From: an uncultured Caulobacterales bacterium
GTDB taxonomy: Bacteria; Pseudomonadota; Alphaproteobacteria; Caulobacterales; Maricaulaceae
Assembly (NCBI GenBank): GCA_937923965.1
Contig: CALDTL010000043.1
Coordinates: 1 to 36,464, forward strand
Length of the DNA: 36,464 bases
Direction of reading: 5' to 3'
Numbering within the stretch: the stretch's first letter is position 1; each line of letters starts with the position of its first letter. Of the stretch, positions 1 to 8,466 are shown in pieces. The notes under the pieces are model-generated. The model was not told the origin of the DNA. It saw only the letters and a list, made by a program, of their open reading frames with translations, and ran no database searches. Made by a program: the position numbers and the translations under genes.

Positions 1-2
1 AA

Positions 3-69
3 GCGGCGCTTGTCATTGGGAGCGGCGGAGTCACGACCGTCAATCTGGATGGCCTATCGCGAGCTGATT
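3..69 (+). CDS. possible C-terminal tail of an unidentified protein (partial)
   Basis: One forward frame is open from the window edge to a TGA at 67-69 and reads as a plausible protein end with the core VIGSGGVTTVNLDGL. The other two forward frames look less protein-like. There is no domain to recognise, and no clean terminator follows. It could equally be chance, because only 22 codons are visible. Confidence 0.2.
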
Positions 70-420
70 GAGCCTCGACTGCTCTGTTCGGCCGGTAGCG
101 GGAAAAGGCGTCGTCGCGAGGGACCTTCCGGTCCGACAAACTGGCTGGTCTTAATTTTGGGACGGCTCAAAAACTACACTTTATTTCCGGTTCCCGCCGG
201 AGCCTGACACCATCCTCGCGAACATCCCACTTTAATTTAAAAAATCGAAAGACAAACAAAATGAGATAGACGCGAGATACCCACCATCGATTAAATATCG
301 TTTCAGTGAAGCGCCGACCAATATGCGGTTCAGTCCGCCTGACCTGTGCACCCAATCTGCCAGATTTGGCGGGTGGGTGACCGTAGCCTGTTTCGATCCC
401 GAGCCCGCAAAAGAGGCGCA
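70..420. other. intergenic stretch without a recognised gene
   Basis: I see no convincing gene here. A short hairpin (GGACC-TTCC-GGTCC, 123-136) lacks a T tract. The section from about 225 to 300 is AT-rich and purine-rich. Open frames on either strand have no family resemblance and poor composition. No tRNA or rRNA structure was recognised. Confidence 0.5.
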
Positions 421-450
421 ATCAAAAGACGCGCCTCCTTCGGGAGGCGG
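421..450 (-). terminator. Rho-independent terminator after metY
   Basis: On the minus strand, directly after the metY stop, a 7-bp GC stem (CGCCTCC / GGAGGCG, 432-438 and 443-449) with a CGAA loop is followed by CGTCTTTT. The position suits the end of the metY transcript. Confidence 0.8.
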
Positions 451-453
451 GCT

Positions 454-1728
454 TTAAACCGATGCTGCCAAGGCTTGATCCAAATCCGCAATGATGTCGT
501 CAATATGCTCAATCCCGATACAGAGGCGGAGCATTTCTGGCGTGACATTGGCCGCTTTTAACTCATCTTCATTTAATTGACGATGGGTCGTGGACGCCGG
601 ATGGGCTGCGAGTGACTTAGCATCGCCAATATTCACGAGGCGTTTGAAGATTTGCAGCGCGTCATAGAATTTCACGCCTGCGTCAAAGCCGCCTTTCACG
701 CCAAATGAGAGCAGCGCCGAGGGCTTCCCGCCCGTATATTTTTGCGCGAGATCATAATAAGGCGAAGACTTAAGCCCGCCGTAATTCACCCAGTCGACGC
801 GCGGGTCTTTCTCGAGATATTCCGCAACGGCCATAGCGTTTTCCGTGTGGCGCTCCATGCGAAGGGACAATGTCTCCAAGCCTTGCAGGATGAGGAACGC
901 ATTCATCGGAGACAGCGCGGCGCCCGTATTTCGGAGAGGGACGGTGCGCGCGCGGCCAATAAAGGCAGCAGGGCCAAAAGCCTCTGTGTAGACCACGCCG
1001 TGATAGGCAGGCTCTGGATTATTGAGCATGGGGAAGCGCGCTTTATTGGCAACCCAATCGAATTTCCCGCTATCGACAATCATCCCGCCGAGGGAATTAC
1101 CATGGCCGCCGATATATTTCGTTAGGGAGTGGATCACGATATCTGCGCCGTGGGAAATCGGTTTAATGAGGCACGGGCTTGCGACTGTATTATCGACAAT
1201 CAACGGCACGCCGTGCTTGTGCGCGACGGCCGCAAGGGCTTCGAGGTCGACGATATTCCCCGCAGGATTGCCAATCGACTCGCAGAAAACCGCACGCGTA
1301 TTTTCATCAATCAGGGCGTCAATCGCTTCGGCGCTGTCATTCTCTGCAATACGGCAATCAATGCCTAGGCTTGGGAACATATGTTTGAACAGCGTATAGG
1401 TGCCGCCGTAAAGCATCGGCACGGTTACAATATTACTGCCCTGCTCTGCGATGGTCAGAATGGCGTATTGAATGGCAGCGCTGCCCGCCGCCACGGCGAG
1501 GCCTGCAATGCCGCCTTCCATTTCCGCCACGCGCTTCTCCAGCACGTCATTGGTTGGATTCATAATCCGCGTGTAGATATTTCCGGGAACGGCAAGATCG
1601 AATAAGTCCGCTCCGTGCTGCGCGTTATCAAATTCATAGGCCACTGTCTGGTAAATCGGAACCGCTACTGATTTTGTGGTGGGGTCCGTTTCATATCCAG
1701 CATGGATACCAAGGGTTGCGTCTTTCAT
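454..1728 (-). CDS. metY: O-acetylhomoserine aminocarboxypropyltransferase (sulfhydrylase), MetY
   Basis: PLP enzyme of the Cys/Met metabolism family. It makes homocysteine from O-acetylhomoserine and sulfide in the cytosol, for methionine synthesis. The 424-residue product has the usual family length. The N-terminal motif is ATLGIHAGYE, and the PLP lysine is K204 in SLTKYIGGHG. The loop around VPMLYGGTYTLF (about 103-114) and the C-terminal ASTTHRQL segment are typical of MetY rather than MetB/MetC. I chose the ATG at 1728, preceded by GGAGAG at good spacing; a TTG four codons upstream falls inside that Shine-Dalgarno. It lies about 100 bp downstream of the TetR gene on the same strand, with a palindrome between them (1757-1781), so it may be separately controlled. 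O-succinylhomoserine sulfhydrylase is the main alternative name. Confidence 0.93.
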   Translation of the reverse strand: MKDATLGIHAGYETDPTTKSVAVPIYQTVAYEFDNAQHGADLFDLAVPGNIYTRIMNPTNDVLEKRVAEMEGGIAGLAVAAGSAAIQYAILTIAEQGSNIVTVPMLYGGTYTLFKHMFPSLGIDCRIAENDSAEAIDALIDENTRAVFCESIGNPAGNIVDLEALAAVAHKHGVPLIVDNTVASPCLIKPISHGADIVIHSLTKYIGGHGNSLGGMIVDSGKFDWVANKARFPMLNNPEPAYHGVVYTEAFGPAAFIGRARTVPLRNTGAALSPMNAFLILQGLETLSLRMERHTENAMAVAEYLEKDPRVDWVNYGGLKSSPYYDLAQKYTGGKPSALLSFGVKGGFDAGVKFYDALQIFKRLVNIGDAKSLAAHPASTTHRQLNEDELKAANVTPEMLRLCIGIEHIDDIIADLDQALAASV

Positions 1729-1756
1729 GGGGCTCTCCAAAATCTTAAGTCGGAAG

Positions 1757-1781
1757 CCTCTTAGAGAAATTTTCTAAGAGG
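1757..1781. promoter_or_regulatory. perfect 9-bp inverted repeat upstream of metY
   Basis: CCTCTTAGA and TCTAAGAGG are separated by 7 bases, between the TetR stop and the metY start, 29 bases before the metY ATG. It could be a protein operator or an RNA hairpin in the metY leader. No T tract follows immediately on either strand, so it is a poor terminator. I cannot name the regulator. Confidence 0.45.
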
Positions 1782-1832
1782 TATAGTGACCTTCGGGATT
1801 TTGGGGAAAATACGCCCCATTTCGAAGATAAA

Positions 1833-2474
1833 TTAGGTTATTTTATCGCTTGCAAACTCACTGAGCAGTTCCGCATAGCCTTCGCCGCCTTGCCAATAAG
1901 GCGTGATTTGTATCAGCGTCATGAAGACGCCTTGGTCGATGAGGCGTTTTTCCGGCGCTGTGCCAAAGCGCAGATCGTGATATTGCAGCCAGAACGTAAA
2001 ATGCTGCGCGAGACGTCCTGCGAGCGCGCCTTTCTCGCCTTCGTCAAATTTCAGTTTCCCGAGATCGTCCAAGGTCGATAGGAGCGAAAAGGCCGCGCGT
2101 TCTTTAAGAGCGAGGATACGTGAGAACGGCCCCCGAAGCTCTGGCATACGCTGCAAGAGCTCCCCCTGATTGCGGTAGAAGAATCGGAAATCGAAAATCT
2201 CTTCAAATATAATATAGAGATAGATCCAATTATCCTCGATCGCGAGCGGGTCCTTGAGAGGGGCCGAGAGAACTTGGCGAATTTCCGTGTCGAAATCTTC
2301 GAAAAGCGCCGCAATGATTTGGTCTTTGCCTTTATAATGATAATAAAGATTGCCCGGCGAAATTTCCATAACCGAGGCGATATCAACGGCCGAGACTTGC
2401 GCTTCGCCCTCATTGTTAAAAAGCGCCAGCGCCGTGGCGAGAATTTTATCCTTGGTTTTGGACCGGGCCGGCAA
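1833..2474 (-). CDS. phaD: TetR-family regulator, PhaD-like
   Basis: A 213-residue TetR protein. The N-terminal helix-turn-helix spans roughly residues 8-55, with SAVDIASVMEISPGNLYYHYKGKDQ as the binding core (given here as consecutive parts SAVDIASVMEIS and PGNLYYHYKGKDQ). The sequence LFNNEGEAQVS and the ISPGNLYYHY motif closely resemble PhaD of the Pseudomonas PHA locus. The rest is an all-helical ligand domain, aromatic-rich around residues 85-100. The start is a TTG directly after the TAA of the upstream phaF-like gene, so translation is probably coupled; a later start would remove the DNA-binding domain. In Pseudomonas, PhaD activates pha genes in response to a PHA-related ligand. A similar role here is inference from sequence and from its place as last gene of the PHA block. 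The symbol is by homology. Confidence 0.8.
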   Translation of the reverse strand: MPARSKTKDKILATALALFNNEGEAQVSAVDIASVMEISPGNLYYHYKGKDQIIAALFEDFDTEIRQVLSAPLKDPLAIEDNWIYLYIIFEEIFDFRFFYRNQGELLQRMPELRGPFSRILALKERAAFSLLSTLDDLGKLKFDEGEKGALAGRLAQHFTFWLQYHDLRFGTAPEKRLIDQGVFMTLIQITPYWQGGEGYAELLSEFASDKIT

Positions 2475-3038
2475 TTAGCTTTTCTTAGATGTGGAAGTCT
2501 TGCGTGTCGTTTTCTTTGCGGTCGACTTTTTTGTCGCAGCTTTCTTCGGGGCCGCTTTCTTCTTGGTCGCGGCAGTCTGTGTTCTCTGGGTCGTCATTTT
2601 TTTCTTCGAGGCCGCTCTGGGCTTCCTGGCCGCGGGTGCCTTTTTCTTAGCCGGTGCCGCGTCCCCAATATCAAGTTTTTCCAGAATTGCGTCTAGCTTC
2701 GCTTCGAGCCTATCAACGCGGGCAGACAACCGGTCCTCGCTTTTATCCAATGTCCCAGATAATCTCGCGCGCATTTTTGCAATTCGGTCTTCGATTTCGA
2801 AATCGGGCTTAATGTCTTCGACGGCGGCTTTGCCTTTGCCAACTATTTCTTCCGCCTTATGCTTGCCAACGGTCTCAAGCATTTCGCCTTTTTGGACGAG
2901 CTCATCAAAAACCTCAGACCCCTTGCCCGCCAGGCTATCAACGGCGCCCTTGGCTTCAGTATAGGCACGGCCATATGCGCCGACGCCTGCAAGCCAAATT
3001 TTGCGAATCATATCTTTTTCGGAAGGGGTTTTAGCCAT
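2475..3038 (-). CDS. phaF: PhaF-like phasin / granule-associated protein with histone-like tail
   Basis: A 187-residue protein. Residues 1-80 form an amphipathic phasin domain containing IRKIWLAGVGAYGRA (11-25), the hallmark of PhaF/PhaI proteins that coat PHA granules. Residues 83-122 form a heptad-like coiled coil (RVDRLEAKLDAILEKL) suited to oligomerisation. Residues 128-187 are a Lys/Ala/Thr/Ser tail with AKKKAP, KKAATKK and KKTTRK runs. In Pseudomonas PhaF the comparable tail binds DNA non-specifically and helps partition granules at division. I chose the ATG at 3038, with GGAGAG upstream and only 16 bases after the phaZ stop; an upstream in-frame start at 3107 would overlap phaZ. The stop abuts the TetR start codon. 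Function is inferred from family and context. Confidence 0.85.
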   Translation of the reverse strand: MAKTPSEKDMIRKIWLAGVGAYGRAYTEAKGAVDSLAGKGSEVFDELVQKGEMLETVGKHKAEEIVGKGKAAVEDIKPDFEIEDRIAKMRARLSGTLDKSEDRLSARVDRLEAKLDAILEKLDIGDAAPAKKKAPAARKPRAASKKKMTTQRTQTAATKKKAAPKKAATKKSTAKKTTRKTSTSKKS

Positions 3039-3054
3039 ATCTATCTCTCCAGAG

Positions 3055-4005
3055 CTATCTTGCGGCAGCTTTGTTTCCTTGCCTGTAATTGATGAAGCTC
3101 TCTTCAACTGACGGAAGCTTTACAGCTTCTTTATGCGGCATCGCCACGGCAGGTTCGAGGAAAAAATTTCGAATGAGTTTAATCGTCTCGTCGCGGCGAG
3201 TCAGAAGAAATAAATGCCCTGCCCCCTCGATTACTTTAAGTTTCGAGCGCGGCAATAGCGTATTTAATATCTTGCCATTCACAACGGGAACGATGTGATC
3301 ATTCCCCCCCATAATGACGAGCGTTTTGGCCTTGATACGGCGTATAAAGGGTATGGTCGAGTAACCCGCCATAGCGATAAGTTGGAAGAGATATCCTTTC
3401 ATAGAAGGGGGCATCATATTGATCGAAAATTCGCCTGCATTCCCTGCCGCATCACCATAAAGCGTTTCAAAGTTCTTAGCGAGAAAATCACGGTCAATGT
3501 ATCGTTTGGGGCTTATCATTTTTGATAAGGCCTGCGGCTTTCCGGGCACCATGGTAACCCCCGTTGTCGTCGCGCAAAGCACCAAACGTTTAGTCATTTT
3601 TTTGTTCTGCCACGCAAACTGCTGCGCGGGACCCCCGCCCCAGCTGACCCCCAAAACGTCCACGAGATCATATCCGTTTTCTTGGAGAATTTGCTTGGCA
3701 GCTTTCGCGACCCACCACGGGCGATAAGGAATGTTTGGATCGGGCGAGCCGCCGATACCGGGCATATCAAACGTGATGATGTCGCGACCGGTAAACGTAT
3801 CTGCAAAGGCTTGCGCGATTTCGAGATTTGCCCCAATTCCATTAAAGAATAAAAGCGGCGTTCGCTTGCCATCACCTTTATCAACGCCAGACCAGATTGC
3901 CGTTCGAAGTTTTTGATTACCTACTTTTGTGAAAAATATCCGCGGCAGCGAATGGTTTTCAATCGGTTCTTCATGGCCATCAACAGCCTTGAGTGTATGC
4001 GGCAT
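3055..4005 (-). CDS. phaZ: intracellular medium-chain-length PHA depolymerase, PhaZ-like alpha/beta hydrolase
   Basis: A 316-residue alpha/beta hydrolase that resembles Pseudomonas PhaZ. Shared signatures are LLFFNGIGANLE (51-62), FDMPGIGGS (79-87), the nucleophile elbow GVSWGGGPAQQFA with Ser121, the block TGVTMVPGKP (148-157), Asp236 in GGNDHIVP, and His264 in GAGHLFL. Ser121-Asp236-His264 is the expected triad. The protein is about 30 residues longer than the Pseudomonas enzyme, split between N and C termini. It would mobilise stored polyester by releasing 3-hydroxyacids at the granule surface. The ATG at 4005 is chosen for its PhaZ-like start and upstream AGGA; an earlier ATG at 4074 lacks a ribosome site. 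It lies 156 bases after phaC, with an AT-rich gap that may hold a promoter. A general lipase/esterase role is the alternative but fits less well. Confidence 0.87.
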   Translation of the reverse strand: MPHTLKAVDGHEEPIENHSLPRIFFTKVGNQKLRTAIWSGVDKGDGKRTPLLFFNGIGANLEIAQAFADTFTGRDIITFDMPGIGGSPDPNIPYRPWWVAKAAKQILQENGYDLVDVLGVSWGGGPAQQFAWQNKKMTKRLVLCATTTGVTMVPGKPQALSKMISPKRYIDRDFLAKNFETLYGDAAGNAGEFSINMMPPSMKGYLFQLIAMAGYSTIPFIRRIKAKTLVIMGGNDHIVPVVNGKILNTLLPRSKLKVIEGAGHLFLLTRRDETIKLIRNFFLEPAVAMPHKEAVKLPSVEESFINYRQGNKAAAR

Positions 4006-4161
4006 AAATCCATCTTTCCTCGGCGCGCTAATCGCAAAAAACGCCGCCGAAACACCCAGTTTTGCACCGAGCATATTAGTCTTATATATGGGTTACATTA
4101 AAACTTTAGCTAATAATTAATTCAGCCTTCGCCCAGTCATATAAGTTTCGTTCATATAGCC

Positions 4162-5841
4162 CTAAGTGAATACATACTCCCCCGGCGCAGTGGACTGCGG
4201 CGGGAACGCTTTGTTCCCCAAATTCTTAGGCGCGTTTTTCATCTCGCCTGACCGAATGGAGAGCCATTTATTCCAACGCAGCCACCAACTCTCATCGACG
4301 GCATCTGCGGCTTCAAGCCACTTTGTCGCGCGGGCCGGATGGTCCTTATTCGTAAAATACTTCGCCTTTGGGTTGCCTGGCGGGTTTAATAAGGACTGCA
4401 AATGCCCGGAATTGGATAAAACGAAGTCAATCTCTCCCCCAAAGAGCCTGATATTCCGATAGCAAGCAATCCAAGGCGTAATATGGTCTGTAATACCAGC
4501 CACCATAAATCCGTCCTGCGTCACAGCCTCCAGGTCGACGATGTGGTCCATGAAGACAACATCTTTGTCTTTTCTGAACCGGCGATCTTGGAAAATATCT
4601 AAAAAATCGGAGTGAAGCTGCGCCGGCAGATTCGTCGTGTCATTATTCCAATAAAGAATATCAAATGGGGGCGGATCTTGCCCTAACAGATAATTATTGA
4701 CGACATAGTTCCAAATAAGGTCATTTGGACGCATCCAAGCAAAAGCCCGTCCGAGTTGCTCACCTTCCAACACGCCTTTCTTGGCGGACATTTTCCGAGC
4801 TTGCTCAATACCTCTATCCGTCACGAACAAACCCACATCACTATCGACTTTTTTTGCATCAAGAACAGAAACCATCAGCGTATAACAATTCACCCGATTA
4901 TCGCCGCGGGCCGCAAGCTCCGATAGGAATAGAGCAACTGTCGTGCCGCCCGAGCAGGCACCTGTCACGTTGAGACGCGGACTGCGGGTAATCTTGCGAA
5001 CTGCGTCTGACGCTTCGATCAAAGCTCCAACATATTCTTCCAATCCCCAGTGGGCATGCACCCGCGTGGGATTTCTCCAAGAGACCGCAAAGACTTGGAA
5101 TCCCATCTTCGTCAAAAATCGGATCATAGATTTGTCGGGCGCAAGATCTGTGGCATAGAACTTATTGATCTGCGGCGGGATAATCATCAACGGCACTTTA
5201 TAAACTTGGTCCGTTTGGGGCGTATATTGTATGACTTCCAGCATATCGCTTTTAAAAACCACCGCCCCAGGACTATTGGCTAGGTTTTCCCCGATTTTGA
5301 AGGGACGTCCGTCAACTTGGCTGGGCATCCCGCCGTTTTTTGTGAGGTCATTATAGGCGTTTTGAATACCTTTTACGACGCTTTGGCCCTTAGTATTGAC
5401 CAGCATTTTCATCGCAGTCGGGTTGCTGAGTAAGGCATTCGAAGGCGCGAGAGCATCAACGATCAAATCCGTTACAAATTTCGCACGGGCCTGATCCGCC
5501 GGATGCATACGCGAGTCTGCTATCCAGCCATCAAGCTCTTGCTGCATCGCGAGCCAAGATTGCATCGCGCGTTTATAGAGTGGGTTTTTGTGCCAGCTTT
5601 CATCTTTGAAGCGGCGATCTCTACGGTTTGGTGCCAGCTCAGACTTACCTCGGGCAACGTCGACCATTTCCGCCGCGTATTTCGCAACATGTTTCGCAAG
5701 TGGCCGAGGCTGTTTGGCTGCATAACCCGCCAAGATCCCAAAACTTTTTACGATTTCAGATCGCCTAAATCCTAAAAGACCGTTGACCGCTGTTGTCGAT
5801 TCTGCAGCTTTGGTGCCAATTTTCTCTGACTTATCCGGCAT
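4162..5841 (-). CDS. phaC: class II (medium-chain-length type) polyhydroxyalkanoate synthase PhaC
   Basis: Polymerises (R)-3-hydroxyacyl-CoA into storage polyester on granules. From the ATG at 5841, preceded by GAGGAA, the product is 559 residues, which is the length I recall for Pseudomonas class II synthases. The lipase-like box is GACSGG with Cys296; the other triad members are Asp452 in TDHITPW and His480 in SNSGHLQS, at the same numbering I recall for Pseudomonas PhaC1. Further class II blocks are INKFYATDLAPDKS (225-238), FAWMRPNDLIWNY (367-379), FDILYWNND (393-401) and LNPPGNPKAK (485-494). Class I enzymes from most alphaproteobacteria differ in these segments. A longer open frame runs to 5979, but it passes through a terminator hairpin and has no ribosome site. 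Downstream come phaZ, phaF and phaD on the same strand. The substrate range cannot be read from sequence. Confidence 0.95.
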   Translation of the reverse strand: MPDKSEKIGTKAAESTTAVNGLLGFRRSEIVKSFGILAGYAAKQPRPLAKHVAKYAAEMVDVARGKSELAPNRRDRRFKDESWHKNPLYKRAMQSWLAMQQELDGWIADSRMHPADQARAKFVTDLIVDALAPSNALLSNPTAMKMLVNTKGQSVVKGIQNAYNDLTKNGGMPSQVDGRPFKIGENLANSPGAVVFKSDMLEVIQYTPQTDQVYKVPLMIIPPQINKFYATDLAPDKSMIRFLTKMGFQVFAVSWRNPTRVHAHWGLEEYVGALIEASDAVRKITRSPRLNVTGACSGGTTVALFLSELAARGDNRVNCYTLMVSVLDAKKVDSDVGLFVTDRGIEQARKMSAKKGVLEGEQLGRAFAWMRPNDLIWNYVVNNYLLGQDPPPFDILYWNNDTTNLPAQLHSDFLDIFQDRRFRKDKDVVFMDHIVDLEAVTQDGFMVAGITDHITPWIACYRNIRLFGGEIDFVLSNSGHLQSLLNPPGNPKAKYFTNKDHPARATKWLEAADAVDESWWLRWNKWLSIRSGEMKNAPKNLGNKAFPPQSTAPGEYVFT

Positions 5842-5918
5842 GGTAAATTCCTCATCCGCGTCTGTAATGTAACGTGAGTAAGAAAGAGACGCGCTCATGT
5901 CGAGTCGTCTTCTCCAAG

Positions 5919-5950
5919 AAAAATGGCGTCTGCCCAAGTGAGCAGACGCC
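5919..5950 (-). terminator. Rho-independent terminator between the small phasin gene and phaC
   Basis: A perfect 9-bp stem (GGCGTCTGC / GCAGACGCC, 5925-5933 and 5942-5950) with an 8-base loop is followed on the minus strand by ATTTTTC. It sits 105 bases after the phasin stop and 77 bases before the phaC start. It should end the phasin transcript, or attenuate read-through so that the phasin is made in excess over the synthase. The second role is inference. Confidence 0.85.
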
Positions 5951-6055
5951 TCAAAGTCTTTAGCTGGACCCAGAGCCAATTTGCGAACAGGCTACCAAGG
6001 GAGAGAGAGGTGCCAGTCCGGGGAGGGCATGACTAAGCCCGCCAAAGATTAATTC

Positions 6056-6538
6056 TTATGCGGCTGTCTTGTCAGTCGCCATCAGCTCTTTATTGATGCC
6101 AACTTTTTTGGCGGAGTTTTTCTTCGAAAGCGCCGTGATCTTTTTTGTCAAAGACTTGATTTCGGCTTCGAGCTCTTCAACGCGGTCATTTGCGCCGAAT
6201 GGGACCACAGACTTAACTTTGTCCGTTGTTGTTTCAAACGTCTCGACGGCACGCTTTTGAGCTGTCTTGGCTGTTCCAACGGCGAGCATCTCAACTTTCT
6301 CGCCGCGCGCTACGAGGTCTTCAAACAATCCGTCAGTTGCATTTGAGTAGAGCGCCTTAACCTGCTCAGCACGCTTTGATGCACGCTCTGCCGCAAAACC
6401 ATAGAGGCCGAGATAGGCCAAAGTGCCCTTACGCAGGACTGATGTCGTCTTGGCTTCGACTTTCTTCGCAGTCTTAGGGGCTGTTTTCTTAGCTGTTGTT
6501 TTTTTAGTCGTCTTAGTCGTTTTCTTTGCAGTTGCCAT
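6056..6538 (-). CDS. small phasin (PhaI/PhaF family) with N-terminal basic tail
   Basis: A 160-residue protein beginning with a Lys/Thr/Ala tail (residues 3-30, with KKTTAKK and PKTAKK runs). A phasin-like core follows, with LRKGTLAYLGLYGFAAERA (35-53), which parallels the IWLAGVGAYGRA element of the PhaF-like protein encoded at 2475-3038. Residues 55-115 are helical and amphipathic, and 117-140 form a short coiled coil (RVEELEAEIKSLTKKI). The basic tail is at the N terminus, the reverse of PhaF. The start is the ATG at 6538, with GGAGG six bases upstream; an earlier in-frame ATG at 6550 overlaps that site. It is the first gene of the PHA block, probably strongly expressed and ended by the hairpin at 5919-5950. 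It probably coats PHA granules; DNA binding by the tail is inference. Confidence 0.75.
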   Translation of the reverse strand: MATAKKTTKTTKKTTAKKTAPKTAKKVEAKTTSVLRKGTLAYLGLYGFAAERASKRAEQVKALYSNATDGLFEDLVARGEKVEMLAVGTAKTAQKRAVETFETTTDKVKSVVPFGANDRVEELEAEIKSLTKKITALSKKNSAKKVGINKELMATDKTAA

Positions 6539-8010
<1,472 letters not shown>

Positions 8011-8058
8011 CGTGTTCAGCTTGCGTTTAGGTGAAATTAAACATATCTAGGCTTCAGG

Positions 8059-8081
8059 CCCGAGCAGCCGCTCGGGTTTTT
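8059..8081 (+). terminator. Rho-independent terminator of ccrM
   Basis: A perfect 7-bp stem CCCGAGC / GCTCGGG (8059-8065, 8070-8076) with loop AGCC is followed by five T residues. It lies 49 bases after the ccrM stop. Confidence 0.92.
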
Positions 8082-8111
8082 ATACATATTTAGGGGAGCC
8101 TGGAGAGACCT

Positions 8112-8453
8112 ATGAGCAAACGCGACGAACTTATCGAGAAATATGCTAGCGATCTAAAAGACAAAATCGGCATGACACCGGACATGGACTTACTGCGTAA
8201 AGTCACAATCGGCTGCGGTCCATCGATCTACAACAAAGATGCGTCAACCGTGGCAGGATCGGACAAATCAGAGCTTGAGACAGTGAAGAATAACTTCCTG
8301 ATCAAAAAGCACGGCTTGTCCGCCAGCCAAGACCTTGATGGGGCTATTGCATCTGTGATGGAAAAATACGGCAAATCCAATCCAAGCAAACACCGTGCAG
8401 TCGTTTATTATATGCTGACAAAGCATTTTGGCCTTGAAGGTAATTACAAATAA
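8112..8453 (+). CDS. DUF2853 family small protein
   Basis: A 113-residue soluble protein matching the DUF2853 family as I know it: MSKRDELIEKYASDL at the start, then TPDMDLLRKVTIGCGP, LETVKNNFLIKKHGL and AVVYYMLTKHFG. It is helical, without signal peptide or membrane segment. The family is common in proteobacteria, and I know of no established function. GGAGAG precedes the ATG by a few bases. It stands alone between two terminators (8059-8081 and 8478-8504), so it is probably a single-gene transcript with its own promoter in the 30 bases after the ccrM terminator or within it. Confidence 0.88.
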   Translation: MSKRDELIEKYASDLKDKIGMTPDMDLLRKVTIGCGPSIYNKDASTVAGSDKSELETVKNNFLIKKHGLSASQDLDGAIASVMEKYGKSNPSKHRAVVYYMLTKHFGLEGNYK

Positions 8454-8466
8454 GCTGGCAACAGTT

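Noticed and set aside
70-200. tRNA or other structured RNA at the start of the window
   Set aside because: Only a short 5-bp hairpin is seen; no cloverleaf or TPsiC-like sequence.
1741-1832. SAM riboswitch upstream of metY
   Set aside because: The conserved cores of the SAM families I know are not recognisable; only a simple palindrome is present.
5842-5979. 46-residue N-terminal extension of PhaC
   Set aside because: It would be translated through a terminator hairpin, has no ribosome site, and known synthases begin where the ATG at 5841 lies.
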